A program made the position numbers and the translations under genes. From a virus, in the IMG/VR virus record IMGVR_UViG_3300036768_000812, positions 1 through 40,967 of that record: DNA of 40,967 nt; one strand, written 5' to 3'. The number at the start of each line of letters is the position of its first letter. Within the stretch, counting starts at the first letter, position 1. Positions 27,201 to 33,158 of the stretch are shown piece after piece. Below the pieces are notes generated by a model. That model was not told where the DNA came from. It searched no databases and saw only the letters and a list, made by a program, of their open reading frames with translations.

Positions 27201-28181
27201 GTGCAATCATTTTCTCCAAATACTAATGGATTAGATATTGATGGTTATCAAGGTGCAATAGTAGATGGTAAAATTGGAGTATCAATAGATCATCAAACTG
27301 GATTTTTAACTCTTAATTTTACAAATCTATATCAAGATAATATCTTACCAACTTTAAATACTAAAGTTCAAGTGCAAGTTTTCCTGAAGAAAGGTGGTTT
27401 TAATAATCAGACTTTGTTTGTTGATTCAACTAAAGTTAAAAATATATTAGAATTAATAAGTGTATGGAGCGGTCCAAATGTAGGAGGCGCTTCGGCTTTA
27501 GTTGATTTAAGTAATGATGTAAGTGGAATTATGCCAATTATTCATGGCGGTACTGGATTAAATCAGACTGGAGTATATGGAACTGTATTAATGAGTTCTG
27601 GAACTTCGTTAACTTATCAATTCGTCTATAATCTTCCAGGCACAATTTCATATTCTACTGGAATACCAGATGCCAATAGAGTTCCAAAAACAGATGGTTA
27701 TGGATTATTAGATCCAAGTTTTTACTATAAAAATCCAGTATATATATATGGCGTAGCTGGTATAGTATCGCATGATGGTTATACTCCTGCAACAATAGGG
27801 GCATTTACATTTAGATTTGATAAATATATTTTACAAGGAATTAAAGATATTAAACTTGAAGCTATATTGGAAACAACTAACCCTTCACATACTGCGTCAA
27901 TATTATTATTTAATTTAAATACTAACAGCTATATTCCATTAACTGGAATGTCTACAACTAGCGATGATGCCGTAGTATTAAGATCTAATGATATTAAATT
28001 ATTATTATCTTCTGGAGCTACTGATTATATTTATGAAATTCAATTAAGGCTTGATCCAACAAGTTCTATTGAGTCTGCCATTTGTAAAATGGCTCGTTTA
28101 GTCATTACTTATAATAATCCTGCTACAGCACCTCCAACATCAGCAAATAATACATACAATTTCCAACCATTCTTACCTTAA
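24207..28181 (+). CDS. Tail-fibre-like protein with split dockerin-type repeats
   Basis: This 1324-residue protein has an N-terminal attachment-like region (ISGIQNIWFDSEQVDDSDL, GLINNHIGSGVLAE), then beta domains. At residue ~591 is a textbook dockerin calcium-binding repeat (GDVNGDGVVDDKDLEELNKL), and at ~747 a second, weaker one (RADLDGDLIITSNDGYLLSN). Between them sits a ~85-residue beta module (651-734) that also occurs in the 851- and 1367-residue proteins. The distal part has a fibre-type GGTGL motif (IIHGGTGLNQTGVYG, around residue 1112) and ends in a beta-sandwich-like domain. The DGY tripeptide recurs about eight times. The last large gene of the tail cluster is the usual place for a receptor-binding protein. 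The start at 24207 has only a weak GAG upstream. A 14-bp inverted repeat lies inside the gene at 25841-25874. Confidence 0.8.
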   Translation: MTKKEPISGIQNIWFDSEQVDDSDLKTEQEYNNSIQSGLINNHIGSGVLAETVTTNIIFDSLLHSGLLDGTNVQPQNQPTDTTLGNQLEVELTESKVTSKRTVKVCIIGLDFQGNLQYERFEFKVNEKQNGTKHFVKVLLILFNDFIGVETTSFNLGGRIVIRESNPFSLSRNAIMASQDVMPNLFFRDFFTTTTLSLNLLLNSALPLYNVNNLNITTIEKTNYALLKGDVSSQIGQKFLATTNNIQKISLLLSVKNSEPGSESDLAWQGDIIISVYPLQTAIDCPTDIVPDLLIDFSPSNIPLAQISENYNSLLARGIVLDSVPQPVDFIFSNSSLSGGNVIVPGSYYAVTIKRSGSANKCDILVSAGNSLGSNARVTLFNGSVWTDIVEDDLWYRIWTDSAKVSDGQAYETGKGLVIPKTKLNESSGVVEDYVLKDLSFVGNDIFRAALFSKKELSGAIQDQRTGNLVQSRQQNVPDIKLLNSLDLANLDKTTETFLFGAISDKNKKSFDNINTNIVSNMHSFAMANNELLIRIIDDPTDGYRYDTSVTSLVSYLLNGDLVNAKIIPNINNLNNYFRIGRAELCSMIYGDVNGDGVVDDKDLEELNKLLGANLNLSPPLNTSIVTDGYTTTVTNGYNTFIDIFKTDTGISFQIVDPNTNLVVASGTDGVLVANPNDGSLAQFSSALVTFGNIVGLSSYKLVILTSSVQANKGSFTISGIDAMTDVITIHKLIYNSENFGKIFRADLDGDLIITSNDGYLLSNYIDKVPFQPHFTYPPPATNPYTKIGTRFNVIKLILEKYVDRTDDYTSAINTRHNDLHTTPNIFATDGYYASHNYLNQPVTFLIVKQQYWEDYLVVVNSKPRLVPTVFTSKYGFNKFECILPKGEKCDTYGSTLEFDPGRIDVFVPNNLILGDGGELQRPDGYFYKVDFEVGTITFEIPDGLFGAERTIDLMGDFIVDYNGLGTTRLGFPAMRFADCSFVTNDALAKDQIRFSVSVQSFSPNTNGLDIDGYQGAIVDGKIGVSIDHQTGFLTLNFTNLYQDNILPTLNTKVQVQVFLKKGGFNNQTLFVDSTKVKNILELISVWSGPNVGGASALVDLSNDVSGIMPIIHGGTGLNQTGVYGTVLMSSGTSLTYQFVYNLPGTISYSTGIPDANRVPKTDGYGLLDPSFYYKNPVYIYGVAGIVSHDGYTPATIGAFTFRFDKYILQGIKDIKLEAILETTNPSHTASILLFNLNTNSYIPLTGMSTTSDDAVVLRSNDIKLLLSSGATDYIYEIQLRLDPTSSIESAICKMARLVITYNNPATAPPTSANNTYNFQPFLP
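25841..25874. repeat. 14-bp perfect inverted repeat inside the fibre-like gene
   Basis: The arms ATATGATACTAGTG (25841-25854) and CACTAGTATCATAT (25861-25874) pair perfectly around a six-base loop (TTACTT). A G-T and an A-T pair could extend it outward. It lies in the coding sequence for YDTSVTSLVSYL, about 100 bases before the dockerin repeat. There is no T-tract after it, so it is not a classic terminator. Confidence 0.7.
26157..26412 (+). repeat. Shared tail module A, copy 3, inside a dockerin pair
   Basis: This region encodes residues about 651-734 of the fibre-like protein (FQIVDPNTNLVVASGTDGV, GLSSYKLVI, NKGSFTISGID, TIHKLIY). It lies between the two dockerin-type repeats and has near-identical DNA to the copy at 9411-9655. 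Confidence 0.75.
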
Positions 28182-28297
28182 TTTTCACTGTATTCAGAAA
28201 TTGTATATTTTTATATGAAAAATTTTAATAATAATACATAATAACAATTAGTTTAATTAAAATAATAAAAATTTATGTACATGATATAGAATGTAAC
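28182..28297. other. AT-rich spacer between tail and sugar cassettes
   Basis: This 116-base, almost pure A/T spacer separates the tail operon from the glycosyltransferase cassette. A weak sigma70-like pair (TTGTAT at 28201, TTTAAT at 28224, spacing 17) is present but could easily be chance in such sequence. There is no GC-rich hairpin that would mark a rho-independent terminator for the tail operon, and no good ribosome binding site before the ATG at 28298. Confidence 0.4.
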
Positions 28298-29413
28298 ATG
28301 AAAATATCATGGATGGGTTTTGCGGCAACTAATCATAGTTGGGCAATTGTAGCACAAAATATATGTCGTGCTTTAAAATCACTTGGACATGAAGTACATA
28401 TATTTTCTACCAATGGAGTAAAACATTTTCCAGATGATTTAAAACCTAATTTGCGCGGCTATGTCGAAGAAGGACAAACTAAATTATATGGTAATTTACT
28501 AGATGATCAATATGATATGCAATTATCATATACAGCATTTAAAAATTTCGACAAATATTTTTTAAGGGGAAATAAAAATCGTTTCGGTATTTGGAATTAT
28601 GAAACTGATATTTTACCACCTGCATTTGCAAAAATGACAAAATATGTCGATAAGGTTTTGCCATCATCTAATTTTTCAAAATATGTTTTTACTAAAAATG
28701 GTGTGCCTGAAGATCATCAAATTGTAATACCTCATGGTATACGACTTGACAAATTTATAAGAGGTAATAAGTTTCCTCTGAAGACAAACAAACGACTTAA
28801 GATATTGGCAAATATTGCGCAACCACATATCAGGAAAAATATTCCTGGACTTTTAAGTGCATATGGAAAAGCCTTTACAAAGAAAGATGATGTTTGTCTA
28901 ATATTAAAAATATCTCGCCAAACAAAAAATTCTACTTTTGAAGTAGACTTTCAAAAGTTATTTTCTAATTTTAGAGATAAATACAAAAATCATGCGGACG
29001 TAGAAATTATAGACACATTTATTATAGATATAGAGGATTTATATAATGCTTGTGATGTAGTTTTTACTATGACCCATGCCGAATGTTTTTGGATGCCTGG
29101 ATTAGAGGGGTTTGCTGCTAATAAAATTGTAGTTGCTCCTAGATATGGCGGTCAATTAGATTATATGAATGATGATAATTCATTTTTAGTTGATGGCAAA
29201 TATTGTAGGGCACCAATACAGATGCAATATTGGTCTTCTTCTCCATATGCTAGGATGTTTGATCCTAGTACAGATCATGCTTCGGAGATATTGAAAAATA
29301 TATATAAAAATTATGATGAATTATTAAATAAATTTTCACCAAACATAAAAAAAATACTTCCTGATTATACTTGGGAATCAATAGCTAAAAAGATATTGAG
29401 CTTATGTAAGTAA
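28298..29413 (+). CDS. GT4-type (GT-B fold) glycosyltransferase
   Basis: This 371-residue protein is a retaining GT-B glycosyltransferase of the GT4/Glycos_transf_1 type, which moves a sugar from an activated nucleotide donor. The N-terminal Rossmann half begins MKISWMGFAATNHSWAIVAQ. The C-terminal donor-binding half has NIAQPHIRKNIPGLLSAY and the signature EX7E motif (E262 and E270 in AECFWMPGLEGFAAN), followed by VVAPRYGGQLDYM, which contacts the donor in relatives. Length is normal for the family. It is the first gene of a sugar cassette with two GT2 enzymes and a nucleotide-sugar dehydratase. The acceptor is unknown: host surface glycan, virion protein or modified DNA are all possible. 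No clear Shine-Dalgarno sequence precedes the ATG. Confidence 0.85.
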   Translation: MKISWMGFAATNHSWAIVAQNICRALKSLGHEVHIFSTNGVKHFPDDLKPNLRGYVEEGQTKLYGNLLDDQYDMQLSYTAFKNFDKYFLRGNKNRFGIWNYETDILPPAFAKMTKYVDKVLPSSNFSKYVFTKNGVPEDHQIVIPHGIRLDKFIRGNKFPLKTNKRLKILANIAQPHIRKNIPGLLSAYGKAFTKKDDVCLILKISRQTKNSTFEVDFQKLFSNFRDKYKNHADVEIIDTFIIDIEDLYNACDVVFTMTHAECFWMPGLEGFAANKIVVAPRYGGQLDYMNDDNSFLVDGKYCRAPIQMQYWSSSPYARMFDPSTDHASEILKNIYKNYDELLNKFSPNIKKILPDYTWESIAKKILSLCK

Positions 29414-29462
29414 ACATTATATATAGTATTTTTATGAATGATACTTTTGATGAATAATAAAC

Positions 29463-30257
29463 ATGATTAAACGATCTAAATCTTTACAAATAAATCTAAA
29501 TGACAACGGAATAGATTTGGTAAACCAAAAGGCATTAGAAATAGACCTAAGTATTGTCATACCAGTCTATAATAAATATAATTTTACTAAATCTTGTTTA
29601 TCCGATTTAAGTCACTTACCACATAATCATGAAATAGTGATCGTTGATAATGGAAGTGTAGACGAAACTAAACAAGAATTAGAAAAACTTGTTGACCATG
29701 GACAATTAAATTTGATTTATGTTCGCAATGAATATAATTATGGCTTTGCCAAAGCATGTAATATTGGTTATTCTGTATCTAATGGGAAAAATGTATGTTT
29801 TTTAAACAACGATATTAGAGTTAAATCTAATCATAGTAATTGGACGTTTCCACTTATTAGTAATTGTGATAATGGGTTGGTTGGTCCTACTATGGGACAA
29901 TTAGATAATAACTTAAACTTTGTACAAGAAGCCAATAAAATTTTGAATGGAAAATCTTACATGAGTGGTTGGTGTTTAGCATCATCAAAACAAAATTGGG
30001 AAAAATTAGAAATTGTAAGACCTCCGATTTATGAACATGATACTTATATTTTTCAAATTTTTTCTGAAGAATTTGGTTTAGCATATTTTGAAGACACTGA
30101 TCTTTCATTTAGAGCTAAACAATTAGGAATACCATTTAAAGTAGTAGATATTCCTGTTGTTCACTTTGGTAAAATAACAAGTAGGCAATTAAATACACAT
30201 AAATTGTATTTAGATGCTCGTAGAATATTTATTAATAAATGGGCTGGTAAAATTTAA
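29463..30257 (+). CDS. GT2-family (GT-A fold) glycosyltransferase
   Basis: This 264-residue protein is a GT-A glycosyltransferase of family 2. Motifs in order are LSIVIPVYNKYNFTKSCL (N-terminal nucleotide-binding strand), IVIVDNGSVDETKQEL (the usual DNGS..D donor contact), NYGFAKACNIG, FLNNDIRV (NND in place of DxD, metal/donor binding, about residue 115) and YFEDTDLSFRAKQLG (ED/D catalytic base region, about residue 216). The closing HFGKITS segment is common in rhamnosyl-transferase-like GT2 enzymes. About 30 N-terminal residues precede the domain. It lies 49 bases after the GT4 gene, and no Shine-Dalgarno sequence is apparent. The donor sugar cannot be read from the sequence. Confidence 0.85.
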   Translation: MIKRSKSLQINLNDNGIDLVNQKALEIDLSIVIPVYNKYNFTKSCLSDLSHLPHNHEIVIVDNGSVDETKQELEKLVDHGQLNLIYVRNEYNYGFAKACNIGYSVSNGKNVCFLNNDIRVKSNHSNWTFPLISNCDNGLVGPTMGQLDNNLNFVQEANKILNGKSYMSGWCLASSKQNWEKLEIVRPPIYEHDTYIFQIFSEEFGLAYFEDTDLSFRAKQLGIPFKVVDIPVVHFGKITSRQLNTHKLYLDARRIFINKWAGKI

Positions 30258-30293
30258 TAATTTAATATTACATGATCTATATTATAGAAAACA

Positions 30294-30306
30294 ATATAAT
30301 ATATGA
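30294..30306 (+). promoter_or_regulatory. Putative -10-type promoter element (13-mer copy 1)
   Basis: The sequence ATATAATATATGA, containing a perfect TATAAT, ends 17 bases before the ATG at 30324. An identical 13-mer ends 17 bases before the ATG at 31353. Transcription starting about 7 bases after TATAAT would leave a short leader that still contains AAGGA. No -35 element is evident, and such a motif is not rare in A/T-rich DNA. Confidence 0.35.
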
Positions 30307-30323
30307 AAGGATAAGTTATTATT

Positions 30324-31313
30324 ATGGATTGGAAAAGTAAATTATTATTATTTTTGTTTGGAACGTTTGTATTATGCGCTGTAACATTTATTATATATAA
30401 GCAAATAGAGATATCATCAAGACAAGAGGCTATAGAAAAACAAGTTGTTGCTCAAAAAGAGTTAGCTGATAATATAATGAGATCTATTTCTCAATATGCT
30501 ACTAAACATGATTTAGAATCGTTCGCAAAAGATTCTAATGTGAATCTTGAAGCTATTAAAAAAGACTTAGATAGTCTTAACGCTAATTTAACAGCAATTA
30601 ATCATGTTTTAGTATCAAGCAGAAATCAAGTTGTTACAGGAAGTGGTTCATCTGGAACTACACCAAATCCAAACCCAAAACCAATAGACCCTAATAATCC
30701 AGATCCTTATGGTTACACCAAAAATAGACAGGTTATTGAATTATCTGAACAATTTGATAATACTAATGTTCCAATTGGTAATGTAGGATTTAGTGCATGG
30801 CAAGAAAAACCGTGGGATTATACTATATATGCCAGACAATATAAGTTAACAACTGTTATTGGCACTGATGAGGATCAAAGACATTATGTATATAATAAAT
30901 TTACTATAAATTCTAATAATAAGGATTATGATGTCAAAATTGAACAATCTAAGACATTAGAACAATATCCAGAAGCAAAATTTAGATTTTGGAATCCTAA
31001 ATTACATATGAATGCTGGTGGTGGTGTACAAGTATCTACTGTTCCTCCTAGAGGAGATGCCTCAGCAGGTTTATCACTAGGTATAATGAGTTATGGAAAA
31101 TATCGTACATCTCCTGATTTAAGTATATTGCAGATTGGCGTTGGGTATCAATTTGATAGTCAAAGACCATATGTGTCAGTTAATCCTATAAATTATAATG
31201 TTGGTAAGCTGCTACCAGGTAATATAGCCAATAATACTTATTTGGGACCTACTGTACAGGTAAATACTGCCGGAAATGTTTTATTAGGCGCTGGTTTAAG
31301 TGTTGGTTTCTGA
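30324..31313 (+). CDS. Membrane-anchored coiled-coil protein with beta-rich C-terminal domain
   Basis: This 329-residue protein is not recognised as a family. Residues ~5-27 form one transmembrane signal anchor (KLLLFLFGTFVLCAVTFIIY), residues ~30-95 a coiled coil, and residues ~105-135 a Gly/Ser then Pro/Asn linker (GSGSSGTTPNPNPKPIDPNN). The rest is beta-rich. The end looks like paired amphipathic strands with small and aromatic residues, finishing GAGLSVGF with a terminal Phe, similar to the closing strand of outer-membrane barrels. The layout would allow an inner-membrane anchor reaching across a periplasm, for example a spanin-like or superinfection-exclusion role. This is inference. It sits between two GT2 genes. 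AAAGGA lies about 12 bases before the ATG, a long spacing. Confidence 0.75.
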   Translation: MDWKSKLLLFLFGTFVLCAVTFIIYKQIEISSRQEAIEKQVVAQKELADNIMRSISQYATKHDLESFAKDSNVNLEAIKKDLDSLNANLTAINHVLVSSRNQVVTGSGSSGTTPNPNPKPIDPNNPDPYGYTKNRQVIELSEQFDNTNVPIGNVGFSAWQEKPWDYTIYARQYKLTTVIGTDEDQRHYVYNKFTINSNNKDYDVKIEQSKTLEQYPEAKFRFWNPKLHMNAGGGVQVSTVPPRGDASAGLSLGIMSYGKYRTSPDLSILQIGVGYQFDSQRPYVSVNPINYNVGKLLPGNIANNTYLGPTVQVNTAGNVLLGAGLSVGF

Positions 31314-31322
31314 TATAAACTG

Positions 31323-31335
31323 ATATAATATATGA
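31323..31335 (+). promoter_or_regulatory. Putative -10-type promoter element (13-mer copy 2)
   Basis: This is the second exact copy of ATATAATATATGA, with its end 17 bases before the ATG at 31353, the same distance as the copy before 30324. An AAGGAAAG ribosome binding site follows at 31340-31347, so a transcript starting near 31336 would keep it. There is no recognisable -35 element. Confidence 0.35.
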
Positions 31336-31352
31336 TATGAAGGAAAGTTGCA

Positions 31353-32186
31353 ATGTGTCATCTATATATTTTTACTTTGACATGGAATGCTGGTGACAAA
31401 TTAACCAAATTAAAAGACTCATTAATGACAGCATTAGATAATTTAGACAATATGGATTATACTTGGCTTATAAAAGATAATGATTCAAAAGATAATACTT
31501 ATGAGATAGCATCCACTTGGAGTTCAAAAATAAAATGTTTTAAATATAAAAATAATTTACAAAATTTTTCACAGGGAATGAATTATTTGTTTTCAGAAGC
31601 ATCTCCAAATGATAACGATATGATATTATTATTAAATAATGACATCATTTTCAATGATAATAAATCAATTAGAAATATGATATCTTTATTAACAAAAGAT
31701 ACTGGTGCTGTTGGTGCCAGATTATTATATACTGGAACTAATAAACTTCAGCACGCTGGTGTTGTTTTTGATCCTAAACATCGTGGACCTGTGCATTTTA
31801 GAGCTGGCGAAATATCAGACGATAATGCAGAAAAAAATAGATATTTTCAAGTTGTAACTGGTGCTGTTCTTCTAACTAAAGCAGAATACTTTAGAAATTC
31901 ATGTAAAAATAATAAGTCTGGAATTAATGGCATGGATGAATCTTTTCATTGGGCTTTTGATGATGTAGATCTTTGTTTATCAATTAGATATAATATGGAT
32001 AAAAAAGTTGTATATTGTGGACAAACAAATATTTCACATGAAGAATCTAGTTCATTAAAGAAAAATCCAGCTAACAGATTATTTATGACTCATAATTGGA
32101 ATGTATTAAGAAATAAATGGTCAAAACATATTGTTGCTGATAAAGATTTATATGATAAAGATACTAAATATAATTTAGTAAGGTAA
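31353..32186 (+). CDS. GT2-family glycosyltransferase (rhamnosyltransferase-like)
   Basis: This 277-residue protein is a second GT-A glycosyltransferase, only distantly similar to the one at 29463. It has an N-terminal strand IFTLTWNAGDKLTKLKDSL, the donor-binding IKDNDSKDNTYEIA, MILLLNNDIIF (NND in place of DxD, about residue 97), GAVGARLLYTGTNKLQHAGV and a catalytic WAFDDVDLCLSIRYN segment near residue 205. The GARLLY..GTNKLQHAG pattern is common in GT2 enzymes that build O-antigen or rhamnan chains. It has a strong AAGGAAAG ribosome binding site at about 8-base spacing. Its stop is 3 bases before the dehydratase ATG, so the two are very likely co-expressed. Confidence 0.85.
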   Translation: MCHLYIFTLTWNAGDKLTKLKDSLMTALDNLDNMDYTWLIKDNDSKDNTYEIASTWSSKIKCFKYKNNLQNFSQGMNYLFSEASPNDNDMILLLNNDIIFNDNKSIRNMISLLTKDTGAVGARLLYTGTNKLQHAGVVFDPKHRGPVHFRAGEISDDNAEKNRYFQVVTGAVLLTKAEYFRNSCKNNKSGINGMDESFHWAFDDVDLCLSIRYNMDKKVVYCGQTNISHEESSSLKKNPANRLFMTHNWNVLRNKWSKHIVADKDLYDKDTKYNLVR

Positions 32187-32189
32187 GCT

Positions 32190-33158
32190 ATGAATAAATA
32201 TAAACTAAAATGTTTAGTTACTGGTAGTTTAGGATTTATTTTCTCTAATTTTATTAGAAAAGCATTATATGAAAAATATCCATATAATTTTATTACTTTA
32301 GATAAAGCAGTATTATCATCTTCACTAAATAATATGTACTTTAATAAAGCTTTGTCAAGTAATTATATTGCAGACATTACTGACCATCATATAATTGATC
32401 GTATATTTGAAATTGAAAAGCCTGATATTGTTATTCATGGAGCAGCTGAAACATTCGTTGATTATTCTCTATCAGATCCTAATAAATTCATTAATACAAA
32501 TGTCTTAGGAACACAAAATCTTATTAACTCTTCGTTAAAATATGGTGTGAAAAAATTTATTTATATTTCAACAGATGAAGTATATGGTCATTTATCTAAA
32601 GAATCAGATGAGTCATGGACTGAAGAATCTCCGATTAATCCAAGGAATCCTTATTCTGCTAGCAAAGCTGCAGGAGAATTATTAGTAATAGCAGCTAACA
32701 AATCGCACGGATTAATTTATAATATTACAAGATCATCAAATAATTATGGACCAAGGCAAACTCCTGAAAAGCTTATTCCTAAAGTTATAAAATGTATTAT
32801 AAATAAGCAACCAATACCCATATATGGTCAAGGCATGCAAATAAGAGATTGGACTCATGTATATGATAATTGTGCTGGTATTTTAACAGTTCTTGATAAT
32901 GGTTCACCAAATGAAATATATAATATTTCTGCTAATCAGGAATTTACTAATATTGAGGTTGTCCACAATATTTGTGAGGCTATGGGAGAAGGACATGAAT
33001 TAATTAAATTTGTAGAAGATCGTCCTGGTCATGATTTTAGATATTCTATTAATTCTAATAAAATAAAATCATTAGGGTGGAAACCACAACATAAATTTAA
33101 AGATGCTATACATGATGTTTGTGATTGGTATAGATCTAATCAGTGGTTTTTAAGATAA
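32190..33158 (+). CDS. RmlB-like nucleotide-sugar 4,6-dehydratase
   Basis: This 322-residue protein is an extended short-chain dehydrogenase most like dTDP-glucose 4,6-dehydratase. It would convert an NDP-hexose to the 4-keto-6-deoxy form, the entry step to rhamnose and other deoxysugars. Visible motifs are the NAD-binding TGSLGFIFSNF near the N-terminus, STDEVYG (the Thr-Asp-Glu catalytic set of RmlB), YSASKAAGE (catalytic YxxxK), SSNNYGPRQTPEKLIP and PIYGQGMQIRDWTHVYDN for nucleotide-sugar binding. Together with three glycosyltransferases it forms a self-contained deoxysugar cassette, although rmlA, rmlC and rmlD are not in the window. A related decarboxylase or epimerase activity cannot be excluded, but the DE pair favours a dehydratase. 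Its stop overlaps the next ATG in TAATG. Confidence 0.87.
   Translation: MNKYKLKCLVTGSLGFIFSNFIRKALYEKYPYNFITLDKAVLSSSLNNMYFNKALSSNYIADITDHHIIDRIFEIEKPDIVIHGAAETFVDYSLSDPNKFINTNVLGTQNLINSSLKYGVKKFIYISTDEVYGHLSKESDESWTEESPINPRNPYSASKAAGELLVIAANKSHGLIYNITRSSNNYGPRQTPEKLIPKVIKCIINKQPIPIYGQGMQIRDWTHVYDNCAGILTVLDNGSPNEIYNISANQEFTNIEVVHNICEAMGEGHELIKFVEDRPGHDFRYSINSNKIKSLGWKPQHKFKDAIHDVCDWYRSNQWFLR

Noticed and set aside
29442-29449. TACTTTTG, like the Bacteroidetes -7 box TAnnTTTG
   Set aside because: No -33 TTTG partner at the right distance, and several genes here have Shine-Dalgarno sequences, unlike most Bacteroidetes genes.
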